Assembly: GCA_025456385.1 (NCBI GenBank)
Contig: JALOKS010000189.1
Span: forward strand, 1 to 5,744
Reading direction: 5' to 3'
From: Thermoanaerobaculales bacterium
Lineage (GTDB): Bacteria; Acidobacteriota; Thermoanaerobaculia; Thermoanaerobaculales; Sulfomarinibacteraceae
DNA length: 5,744 bases
In this document: positions 1 to 5,257 of the stretch, piece by piece
How positions within the stretch are numbered: position 1 is the first letter of the stretch
Layout of the letters: each line of letters opens with the position of its first letter
Made by a program: the position numbers and the translations under genes
Notes under the pieces: generated by a model
Told to the model about the DNA's origin: nothing
Seen by the model: the letters and a program-made list of their open reading frames with translations, nothing else
The model's database searches: none

Positions 1-128
1 CAGGTCGCCGAGTCGAAGGACCCCGTGAAGTCCCCGGAGAGTTCACCTGGCTCGGATTCGCGATCTCGCGTCACGGGGTCCCTCGACTCGCTCCGGCGCT
101 GCGCGCCGTCGCTCGCTCGGGATGACAG
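1..128. repeat. Fold-back (REPIN-like) interspersed repeat, copy 1, left end cut by the window edge
   Basis: This is an imperfect inverted repeat. Bases 9-28 pair with 71-90 as a 20-bp stem with one mismatch, around a variable loop of about 42 nt. The right arm continues to 128 and contains its own small hairpin, CGGCGC-TGC-GCGCCG. Bases 1-40 are identical to 5103-5142, and 71-128 are identical to 5014-5071, so this is the same element family as the copies in the 4857-5142 region. The outer part of the left arm lies before base 1. Translated frames give low-complexity Arg/Ser-rich peptides that should not be called genes. The element lies downstream of the UbiA-like gene. Its mobility and function are unknown. 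Confidence 0.85.
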
Positions 129-187
129 CGATGGAAGGCCGCGCCTGCGCGCTGCCGCCAACCGCCTGGCGAGCAGGCCTGGAAGTT

Positions 188-311
188 CTCAGTGCTGAGT
201 GATGAGTTTTGAGTGTTGAGTTTTGAGTTGCCCCCGCCCACCCTCGATCACGGGCGGGCACCAGGTGAGTCAGAACTCAAAACTCACAACTCACAACTCA
301 CAACTGAAATC
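188..311. repeat. Inverted repeat made of TGAGT/ACTCA short units
   Basis: The left arm (about 190-230) is built from degenerate TGAGTTT/TGAGTGT units and the right arm (about 271-306) from the complementary ACTCACA/ACTCAAA units. Bases 217-229 pair perfectly with 274-286 over 13 bp. Inside lies a second stem, CCCGCCC (233-239) with GGGCGGG (252-258), around a 12-nt loop. The AT-rich arms contrast sharply with the surrounding sequence. The repeat sits at the 3' end of the UbiA-like gene, whose displaced reading frame ends inside the right arm at 284-286. The fold could act as a transcription end or an mRNA-stabilising hairpin, but there is no U-tract, so this is inference. Confidence 0.8.
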
Positions 312-1048
312 AGCGTCCCGCGTTGATGACGATCGCGGCGACCACGAACCAGATCGCCACGCAGGCGAGCAGCGGCCGGTCGCTGAGCAGGGCCTTCGTC
401 GGGCTGCCGCCGGGTCGCGCCCAGCACGACGCTGATCGCGCCGTCGACCATGGGCAGGGTGTACTGCCCGAGCACCACGCGGTGGTTGCCGGCCCCCTCG
501 CCGAGGACCACGAGCTCGGCGCGGCGCTTGCCGAGGGCGAGGTAGAGCGCGAGCAGGTAGGTGACCAGCAGCAGCCAGCGGGACACCGGCACCTCGATGG
601 CGACCGCGCCGCCGACCACCCGCAGCACGAAGCCCGCCGCCACCACGAGCACGTCGAGGAAGACCGCGCGCTTGAGCGCCACCGAGTAGAGCAGCACGAG
701 CGCGACGTAGCCGACCAGGACCAGCGGGAACCACCCCCCCAGCCCGACCGCGACCGCGACCGCCGCGGTGAACAGCACCGCCGCCGCCGCGGTCGCCTGC
801 AGCGCCGAGACCGTGCCGGCGGCGATCGGGCGCTGCCGCTTGACCGGGTGGGCGCGGTCGGCCTCGCGGTCGACGATGTCGTTGATCAGGTAGGTGGCCG
901 AGGAGGCCGCGCAGAAGGCCGCCGCCGCGAGCAGGATGCGCAGCCAGGCGTCGGAGTCGAAGATCAGTCCCGAGAAAACGATCGGCGCCAGCACGAAGCC
1001 GTTCTTCAGCCACTGCTCGGGGCGCATGCTGCGGAGGAGGCCGCTCAC
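284..1048 (-). CDS. UbiA-superfamily membrane transferase, decaprenyl-phosphate phosphoribosyltransferase-like, with disrupted C-terminus (probable pseudogene)
   Basis: This is a polytopic membrane protein. The family transfers 5-phosphoribose from PRPP to a polyprenyl phosphate at the inner membrane, for lipid-linked arabinose-type sugars. Visible features are an N-terminal MRPEQWLKN (8-16), the metal/diphosphate motif NDIVDREAD (56-64) followed by HPVKRQRPIAAG, then LLYSVALKR (119-127) and DVLVVAAGFVLRVVGG (132-147), and about seven hydrophobic segments. Homology stops near residue 211. The remaining 43 residues are hydrophilic, Arg-rich and out of frame. The expected family ending, GGSPTKALLSDRP followed by a last hydrophobic helix, is readable in another frame and stops at 310-312. 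Roughly 45 residues between the two parts are absent, so this is a deletion with a frame change and not a simple one-base slip. The start is GTG at 1048; an ATG at 1027 is possible but would cut the conserved N-terminus. The ribosome site is weak. The exact substrate is inferred. Confidence 0.8.
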   Translation of the reverse strand: MSGLLRSMRPEQWLKNGFVLAPIVFSGLIFDSDAWLRILLAAAAFCAASSATYLINDIVDREADRAHPVKRQRPIAAGTVSALQATAAAAVLFTAAVAVAVGLGGWFPLVLVGYVALVLLYSVALKRAVFLDVLVVAAGFVLRVVGGAVAIEVPVSRWLLLVTYLLALYLALGKRRAELVVLGEGAGNHRVVLGQYTLPMVDGAISVVLGATRRQPDEGPAQRPAAARLRGDLVRGRRDRHQRGTLISVVSCEL

Positions 1049-1054
1049 CGTCTC

Positions 1055-1060
1055 ATTCTA
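1055..1060 (-). promoter_or_regulatory. Possible -10 element (TAGAAT) for a leaderless UbiA-like transcript
   Basis: Read on the minus strand, TAGAAT matches TATAAT at five of six positions. It ends 6 nt before the GTG at 1048, so transcription would start at or next to the start codon. No convincing -35 lies 16-18 nt upstream, and the Shine-Dalgarno match before the GTG is weak. The call is speculative, supported mainly by a similar arrangement before the gene starting at 4755. Confidence 0.3.
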
Positions 1061-1100
1061 TCCCGGGCCCGAGGCCGGGGCCCGTCTGTCGCGCGGGGCC

Positions 1101-1280
1101 GCCGGCCGGCCCTCGGACCTGGATCCCGGAGAGCAGCCGCGCGCCGCCGCGGCGGCCCGGAGCGGTGATGCGTCCGCCCCGCCACCGGCCGGCCGGCCCT
1201 CGGACCTGGATCCCGGAGAGCAGCCGCAGACCGCCGCGGCGGCCCGGAGCGGTGATGCGTCCGCCCCGCCACCGGCCGGC
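1101..1280. repeat. 87-bp tandem direct repeat, about two copies
   Basis: Bases 1101-1193 recur at 1188-1280 with a period of exactly 87 bp. The only differences are three adjacent bases (1141-1143 versus 1228-1230). Each unit carries the palindrome CCGCCGCGGCGG (1144-1155 and 1231-1242) and GGCCGGCC-type ends through which the copies overlap. The tract occupies most of the 246-bp gap between the polysaccharide deacetylase gene and the UbiA-like gene, both on the minus strand. Because 87 is a multiple of three, frames through it stay open and give a duplicated 29-residue Arg/Pro-rich peptide (for example minus strand 1272-1045). There is no sign that this is expressed. The rest of 1049-1294 shows no gene. 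Confidence 0.9.
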
Positions 1281-1294
1281 GGGCCCGTGGCGGC

Positions 1295-2470
1295 TCAGCG
1301 CACGAGCGTGCTCGGCCGCACCAGATCGGCGCCGCGCGCGGCGACGCCGGGGAGCTCGGCCGCGAGCACGCGCACCGTCACCTCGTCGACGTGGCCGATG
1401 GCGATGATCTCGCCCTCGACCCGGCAGCGGTAGACCGCCTCGTCGAGCTGGCGCCGGATCGCCGCCGGGCTGCGCTCGTTGTCGAGGAAGACGTGCCGCC
1501 GCCCGAAGGGGACGCCCTGCGCCCGCGCCGCCAGCTCGGCCGTCGTCTTCGTCGTCGTCCGCGAGTCGATGAAGGCGAGATCGCGCGCGCTCAGCTCCTG
1601 CATCACCCAGGTCATCGTCTTGAGGTCCGCGGTCGCCCGCGAGCCCATGTGGTTGTTGACGCCGACCGCGAAGGGCACGCTGGTCGCCGCCGAGTGCACC
1701 GCCGTGCGCAGCGAGGCGGTGTCCATCGACACCAGGATCGCGCCCGGCCCGGGGTCGTTCGCCGGGTAGTTCTCGGGCTCCATCGGCAGGTGCAGCCAGA
1801 CCTCGTGCCCCGCCTTGTGCAGCGCGCTGGCGGTCTCGGTCGACTTCGGCAGGAAGGGAAGCACCGCCACGCCGACCTCGTCGGGCAGCGCGATCACCGC
1901 CGCCACGAGGTCGAGCTTCTGGCCGGCGTCGTCGAGCAGGATGGCGAGCGAGCCGCGCGCGCCCGGAGCGGGCTGCGGCCGCGGCGTGGCCGTCGGCTCG
2001 ACGACCGGCACCGGCGTCGGCGTCGCCGTTGCGGCCCGCCGCTCGGCGACCCGCAGGCGGAGGACGAAGACCTCGGGACCGAGGTCCACGCGCACGCCGA
2101 CCTCGGCCGGGGCGAGATCGGCGGGGACCACTAGCGGCGCCCCGCGGGCCGCCCCTTCGAGCTGCAGATCACCGATGAAGCCGTCGCGGGCCTCGCGGTT
2201 CGGGAAGGTGAAGCGCCAGGTGCGCTCGAACACCCCGTCGACCTTGCGGATCGGGTCATCCTTCGCGAGCGCGTCGCCGCGCACCCCGCGGGCGCCGGCG
2301 AGCTCCACAAGGCGCTCCTCGATCGGCCTCTTCTCGGCCCGGGGCTCCCGCCAGACCAGCCACGCCGCTGCCGCGAGCGCCACCGCGGCAACCAGCAGCC
2401 ACGGCGCCAGCGCGCGTGCCCTGGCGGCGAGCGACCTCCCACTGCGGCGCGAGCTCCTGCGCGCGGTCAT
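1295..2470 (-). CDS. Divergent polysaccharide deacetylase family protein (YibQ-type)
   Basis: This 391-residue envelope protein has a basic N-terminus and one membrane segment or uncleaved signal anchor (about 21-40). A periplasmic region (about 45-140) and a Pro/Thr-rich linker (about 147-171) follow, then a C-terminal domain of the NodB-like divergent deacetylase family (about 172-390). Diagnostic motifs are LAILLDDAG (175-183), the stretch from HLPMEPENYP to NDPGPGA (227-244), GVNNHMGSRAT (270-280), FIDSRTT (300-306), VFLDN (327-331) and GEIIAIGHVDEV (353-364). The conserved Asp180/181, His227, His274, Asp302 and His360 are all present, so the fold and active-site pattern look intact, although no reaction is proven for YibQ proteins. 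ATG 2470 follows the S41 gene's stop by 3 bp (TGA-GCG-ATG), indicating translational coupling. It is the last gene of the operon. E. coli has yibQ next to envC, which supports a cell-wall role. Confidence 0.93.
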   Translation of the reverse strand: MTARRSSRRSGRSLAARARALAPWLLVAAVALAAAAWLVWREPRAEKRPIEERLVELAGARGVRGDALAKDDPIRKVDGVFERTWRFTFPNREARDGFIGDLQLEGAARGAPLVVPADLAPAEVGVRVDLGPEVFVLRLRVAERRAATATPTPVPVVEPTATPRPQPAPGARGSLAILLDDAGQKLDLVAAVIALPDEVGVAVLPFLPKSTETASALHKAGHEVWLHLPMEPENYPANDPGPGAILVSMDTASLRTAVHSAATSVPFAVGVNNHMGSRATADLKTMTWVMQELSARDLAFIDSRTTTKTTAELAARAQGVPFGRRHVFLDNERSPAAIRRQLDEAVYRCRVEGEIIAIGHVDEVTVRVLAAELPGVAARGADLVRPSTLVR

Positions 2471-2473
2471 CGC

Positions 2474-3601
2474 TCAGGCCGCCTTCTCGAGCTCCCGGCC
2501 CAGAATCTCCAGCGCCCGCTCGAGCGCCGGATCCCCCTCGCCGTCGGCCGCCGCCTCGACCGCCTCGTCGGGCTCGATGCCGTTGCCGCTGATCGGCTGC
2601 CCGTCCGCGCGCAGCCACTGGCCGACCGGCATCCACACCGCCACGTCGCCGTCGCGCGCCAGGCTCATGTACGGCGCCTGGCCGCCGGTCTTCTGCCCGA
2701 CGAGCACCGCGCCGTGGCGCTGCAGCGCCGAGGCGAGGATCTCGCCGGCGCCGACGGTGCCCGAGCCCACCAGGACCAGCGGCGGCTGCCGCGCCACCGT
2801 TCCGGCGGTCGCGGCGTAGCTCCGCGAGCCGGCGCGGCGGCCCTGCCACCCGCCGAGCACGCCGTCGTCGACGAAGGCGTCGGCGAGGGCGATGGCCTCC
2901 GCCTCGAGACCCCAGTGCAGCTCGCGGAGGTCGAGGATCAGCTTCCCGCCCTCAGGCACCAGGGCGGCGATGGCCGCGACCGAGCTGTCGGCGAGCGCCT
3001 CCACCCGGACGACGGTCGCGCCGTCCCGCTGCTCGGCCGATGCCGGCCGCAGCGTCCACTCGCGCGGCTCGAGCACCACCTCCCGCCGCTCGTCGACCTC
3101 GCGGTCGAGCACCGTCAGGCGCACCGGCTGGCCGCGGCGCTCGTGGTCCATCAGCTCGAGCCGGATCTGCCACAGCGGCCGCCCGCGGCTGTTGACGCCT
3201 TCCACCAGCTCGATGACCTCCCAGGCGACGAGCCCCGCCGCCTCGGCCGGCGAGCCCGGAAAGACGAACTGCACCGCCGCCGCGCCGAGGCGCGAGCTCA
3301 GGCCGAAGCCGAAGGGCGGCGGCGAGGCGACGAGCTCCAGGTAGTCGTCGACCCGGTCCGGCGGCAGCACCGCCGCCGAGCGGTCCAGCGGCTCGACCAG
3401 CCCGGCGTCGAGCGCCATCGACAGCGCCTCCTGGTTGAGCTCGTCGACATACTCGGTCTCCACCAGGTGGATCACCTCGGCGAGGTTACCGAGGGCGCGG
3501 AACAGCACGTCGGTTGTGCCGCGGCTCGCGAGCAGAGCCCCCGAGAACAGCATCACGACCGCCATCGACACCGCCAGGAACACCGTGCGGGTGCGCGTCA
3601 T
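2474..3601 (-). CDS. S41 (CtpA-like) peptidase family protein lacking the catalytic Ser/Lys dyad; probable pseudoprotease
   Basis: This 375-residue protein is the middle operon gene. It has a membrane segment or signal anchor (about 6-25), a CtpA-type helical region with VETEYVDE (47-54) and LVEPLDRSAAVLPPDRV (68-84), a degenerate PDZ domain (about 97-170, GSPAEAAGL at 116-124, with the usual GD after it replaced) and an S41 core (about 195-348) ending SGNGIEPDEAV. In active C-terminal processing proteases the core reads SASE and later FGKG. Here the corresponding segments are GAGE (284-287) and GGQA (306-309), so Gly284 replaces the nucleophile and Gln308 the base. It is also somewhat shorter than typical CtpA. 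I chose ATG 3601 because it opens directly on the hydrophobic signal, follows the previous stop by 2 bp and has an AGGGGGGAT-like ribosome site. A longer frame to 3916 lies wholly inside the EnvC-like gene. It may act as a scaffold or regulator; this is inferred. Confidence 0.9.
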   Translation of the reverse strand: MTRTRTVFLAVSMAVVMLFSGALLASRGTTDVLFRALGNLAEVIHLVETEYVDELNQEALSMALDAGLVEPLDRSAAVLPPDRVDDYLELVASPPPFGFGLSSRLGAAAVQFVFPGSPAEAAGLVAWEVIELVEGVNSRGRPLWQIRLELMDHERRGQPVRLTVLDREVDERREVVLEPREWTLRPASAEQRDGATVVRVEALADSSVAAIAALVPEGGKLILDLRELHWGLEAEAIALADAFVDDGVLGGWQGRRAGSRSYAATAGTVARQPPLVLVGSGTVGAGEILASALQRHGAVLVGQKTGGQAPYMSLARDGDVAVWMPVGQWLRADGQPISGNGIEPDEAVEAAADGEGDPALERALEILGRELEKAA

Positions 3602-3603
3602 GT

Positions 3604-4755
3604 TCAGGACGATCCCCCCTTCAGCTGCAGCCACCGCCTCGGGTCCTCGGGCTTCTGGTCGACCCGGAGCTCGAGGTAGACGTTGCCGCCTTCGACCGGC
3701 GGCGATGCGAGCCCGAGCCTCATGCCCATCGTCACCCGCTGGTCGACGCGGACGTGGATGGTAGCAAGTCCCGCCACCAGCGAGTACACGCTGTTGCCGT
3801 GGTCGAGCACCACCATGTTCCCATAACCCTTGAAGTGGGCCGCATATGCCACCACTCCGGGGAACACGGCCGAAACCTCCGAGCCGCTCGGCGCGCCGAA
3901 GCGGAGCCCGTTGCACACCGTGTAGGTGTCGTACTTCGGCTGCCGGTGCCGGCCGAAGCCCTGCACCACCGGGCCCTCCGCCGGCCAGGGCAGGGCGCCG
4001 CGGTAGCTGCGGATGTCCTCGCTGCCGGTGAACCGGTCGCGCGCCGCCAGCAGCCCGACCAGGCGCTCGAGCGCGGCCTCGCGCTCGCGGAGGTCCTCGA
4101 GGCTCGCGCCGGTCGAGCGCCGGCTCGCCTCGAGCCCGGCGAGGCGCCGGGCGACGCGGTTCCGCACCGCCTCGAGCTCCGCCCGCCGCGCCTCGAGCTG
4201 CTCCGAGTCCGCCCGCGCCTGCGACAGAGTCAGGCTCAGCTCGGCGAGCCGCCGACCGTGGCGCACCCTGATCTCCTGGTACTCCTCGACCAGCCGCAGC
4301 TGACCCGCGGTGAGGACCGACACCGTGCCGACCGCCGCCTCGAGATCTCCGCCCCGGTAGGCGTCGACGAAGAGCTGCAGCGGGCCGGGCCGCCCGAGCA
4401 GCGCCATCAGCTCGAGGTGCCGGTCGAGCTGCCCCCGTCGGGCCGCGAGCTCCTCCGACAGCCCCGCCGCCTCAGCGCTCAGCCTGGCCGCCTCCTCGTC
4501 GCCGCCCACCAGCTGCAGCTCGACCTCCCGCACCCGCGCGTCCGCCAGCTCGAGCTCCGCGTCCAGCTGCCGGCGCTCCCGCTCCACGGTCTCGGCCTCA
4601 CGCGCCAGCGCGCCGAGCCGCTGCTCGAGCTCGCTGATGCGGCTGCGGACCGCGTCGAGCTGGTCGTCGGTCGGCGAGGCCGCCGAGGCGCCTCCGACTG
4701 CCAGCGCCAGGAACGCCGCCGCCACCGCGGATCCGAATCGTGCGACCCCACTCAT
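3604..4755 (-). CDS. EnvC-like murein hydrolase activator (coiled coil plus degenerate LytM/M23 domain)
   Basis: This 383-residue periplasmic protein has a Sec signal peptide (about 1-25, cleavage near ASA-A). A long Glu/Arg/Leu-rich coiled coil (about 30-250) is broken near 118-128 (LLGRPGPLQLF), and a C-terminal LytM (M23-type) domain spans about 255-377. Key LytM segments are YDTYTVCNGLRFGAPSG (275-291), the stretch from GYGNMVVLDHG to VYSLVAGL (310-330) and NVYLELR (358-364). The zinc motif HxGxD is replaced by C281-N-G-L-R285, and HLHFE is replaced by NVYLE (358-362), so the domain should not bind zinc or cleave peptidoglycan. That is the EnvC/NlpD pattern, in which the protein switches on AmiA/AmiB-type amidases at the division site. 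It is the first gene of a minus-strand operon with the S41-like and YibQ-like genes. ATG 4755 is chosen because the signal peptide starts there and the next frames upstream are repeats. A true endopeptidase is unlikely. Confidence 0.93.
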   Translation of the reverse strand: MSGVARFGSAVAAAFLALAVGGASAASPTDDQLDAVRSRISELEQRLGALAREAETVERERRQLDAELELADARVREVELQLVGGDEEAARLSAEAAGLSEELAARRGQLDRHLELMALLGRPGPLQLFVDAYRGGDLEAAVGTVSVLTAGQLRLVEEYQEIRVRHGRRLAELSLTLSQARADSEQLEARRAELEAVRNRVARRLAGLEASRRSTGASLEDLREREAALERLVGLLAARDRFTGSEDIRSYRGALPWPAEGPVVQGFGRHRQPKYDTYTVCNGLRFGAPSGSEVSAVFPGVVAYAAHFKGYGNMVVLDHGNSVYSLVAGLATIHVRVDQRVTMGMRLGLASPPVEGGNVYLELRVDQKPEDPRRWLQLKGGSS

Positions 4756-4763
4756 CGTCGCCT

Positions 4764-4769
4764 ATTGTA
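4764..4769 (-). promoter_or_regulatory. Possible -10 element (TACAAT) for the envelope operon
   Basis: On the minus strand TACAAT (five of six matches to TATAAT) ends 8 nt before the ATG at 4755. Transcription would then begin only one or two bases before the start codon, giving a leaderless or nearly leaderless mRNA. I see no good -35 at the usual distance. AGG and GCGACG just before the ATG form at best a weak ribosome site. A promoter within the first hundred bases is expected because the divergent gene and repeats lie just upstream. Confidence 0.4.
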
Positions 4770-4856
4770 TCGGGAATCAGGGAGATACGGACCGGCAGCC
4801 GGGACCGGTCGCAGGACCCTGCGCCGCGTGAGCGCAGGCTCGCGCCCGCTCCCCTC

Positions 4857-4908
4857 GTCATCCCGAGCGAGGGCCCGCCCCAAACTGTCATCCTGAGCGA
4901 GGCGACCG
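4857..4908. repeat. Two solo fragments of the fold-back repeat's outer arm
   Basis: GTCATCCCGAGCGAGGGC (4857-4874) and GTCATCCTGAGCGAGGCGAC (4888-4907) match the outer left arm of the complete element that begins at 4924, in the same orientation and spaced about 30-37 bp apart. They stop after 18-22 bp and have no partner arm nearby. They look like terminal remnants or solo units of the same family. Confidence 0.75.
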
Positions 4909-4923
4909 GCGGCCCCACCCCCT

Positions 4924-5071
4924 GTCATCCTGAGCGAGGCGACCGCAGGTCGCCGAGTCGAAGGATCCCGGGCCGCTTCGAGCGCATTCCGCGGTCGGGT
5001 CCGCGATCCGCCTTCACGGGGTCCCTCGACTCGCTCCGGCGCTGCGCGCCGTCGCTCGCTCGGGATGACAG
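4924..5071. repeat. Fold-back (REPIN-like) interspersed repeat, complete copy 2
   Basis: The element has two inverted arms. The outer 15 bases GTCATCCTGAGCGAG pair with CTCGCTCGGGATGAC at the right end (one T-G mismatch). An inner stem, starting GAGTCGAAGG (4955-4964), pairs with the segment ending CCTCGACTC, with two mismatches. Between the outer and inner stems each arm holds its own hairpin: GGCGACC-GCA-GGTCGCC on the left and CGGCGC-TGC-GCGCCG on the right. The predicted fold is therefore a four-armed cruciform around a variable loop (about 4971-5013). Bases 5014-5071 are identical to 71-128. The element lies in the divergent promoter region between two operons. Confidence 0.88.
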
Positions 5072-5080
5072 GAGCGCGCC

Positions 5081-5142
5081 GTCATCCTGAGCGAGGCGAC
5101 CGCAGGTCGCCGAGTCGAAGGACCCCGTGAAGTCCCCGGAGA
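5081..5142. repeat. Half copy of the fold-back repeat (left arm only)
   Basis: The left arm, from GTCATCCTGAGCGAGGCGAC through its GGCGACC-GCA-GGTCGCC hairpin to CCCCGTGAAGTCCCCGGAGA, follows the complete element after a gap of only 9 bp. Bases 5103-5142 are identical to 1-40. Further right, TGCGATCC near 5161 echoes the loop of the other copies, but no right arm follows before the gene at 5258. This is a truncated copy ending just before a promoter region. Confidence 0.82.
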
Positions 5143-5223
5143 ATGCTGGGTGCCCAGCCTTGCGATCCGGCCGCATGGGGGCCTCGGCCCGGCCGGGAGA
5201 GCGGGCCTCTTCCCCCTGTCGGA

Positions 5224-5229
5224 TATACT
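5224..5229 (+). promoter_or_regulatory. Possible -10 element (TATACT) for the zinc-ribbon gene
   Basis: TATACT matches TATAAT at five of six positions and stands out in a GC-rich stretch. Transcription would start near 5236, giving a leader of about 22 nt that includes the ribosome site. The usual -35 position (about 5201-5206, GCGGGC) shows no match, so the call is tentative. Confidence 0.4.
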
Positions 5230-5247
5230 TGACGGACGTCGAGTGGC

Positions 5248-5254
5248 GAGGTGA
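5248..5254 (+). promoter_or_regulatory. Strong Shine-Dalgarno site GAGGTGA
   Basis: GAGGTGA is fully complementary to the usual 16S rRNA tail, with GAGG ending 6 nt before the ATG at 5258. It fixes that start and contrasts with the weak sites before the GTG at 1048 and the ATG at 4755. Confidence 0.75.
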
Positions 5255-5257
5255 GCG

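Noticed and set aside
1045..1272. A 75-codon minus-strand frame encoding a duplicated 29-residue peptide
   Set aside because: It exists only because the 87-bp duplication is a multiple of three. It is Arg/Pro-rich with no ribosome site and overlaps the GTG start of the UbiA-like gene.
1815..2819. A 334-codon plus-strand frame rich in Ser, Ala and Arg
   Set aside because: It is antisense to the deacetylase and S41 genes, which both show strong family motifs; no supporting motif exists on the plus strand.
3602..3916. N-terminal extension of the S41-like gene to an upstream ATG at 3916
   Set aside because: The extension lies entirely inside the EnvC-like coding sequence and is low complexity. 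ATG 3601 opens on the signal segment with correct spacing from the previous stop.
3514..4896. A 460-codon open frame on the plus strand
   Set aside because: It lies antisense to the EnvC-like gene and the start of the S41 gene. The translation is Arg/Pro/Ala/His-rich with no family motif, a typical shadow frame in GC-rich DNA.
4857..5142. Direct repeats that might suggest a CRISPR array
   Set aside because: Copies have unequal length and spacing, are inverted fold-back units, and no cas gene is nearby.
5145..5158. Palindrome GCTGGGTGCCCAGC as an operator or terminator
   Set aside because: The loop would be only two bases and there is no U-tract; too short to support a call.
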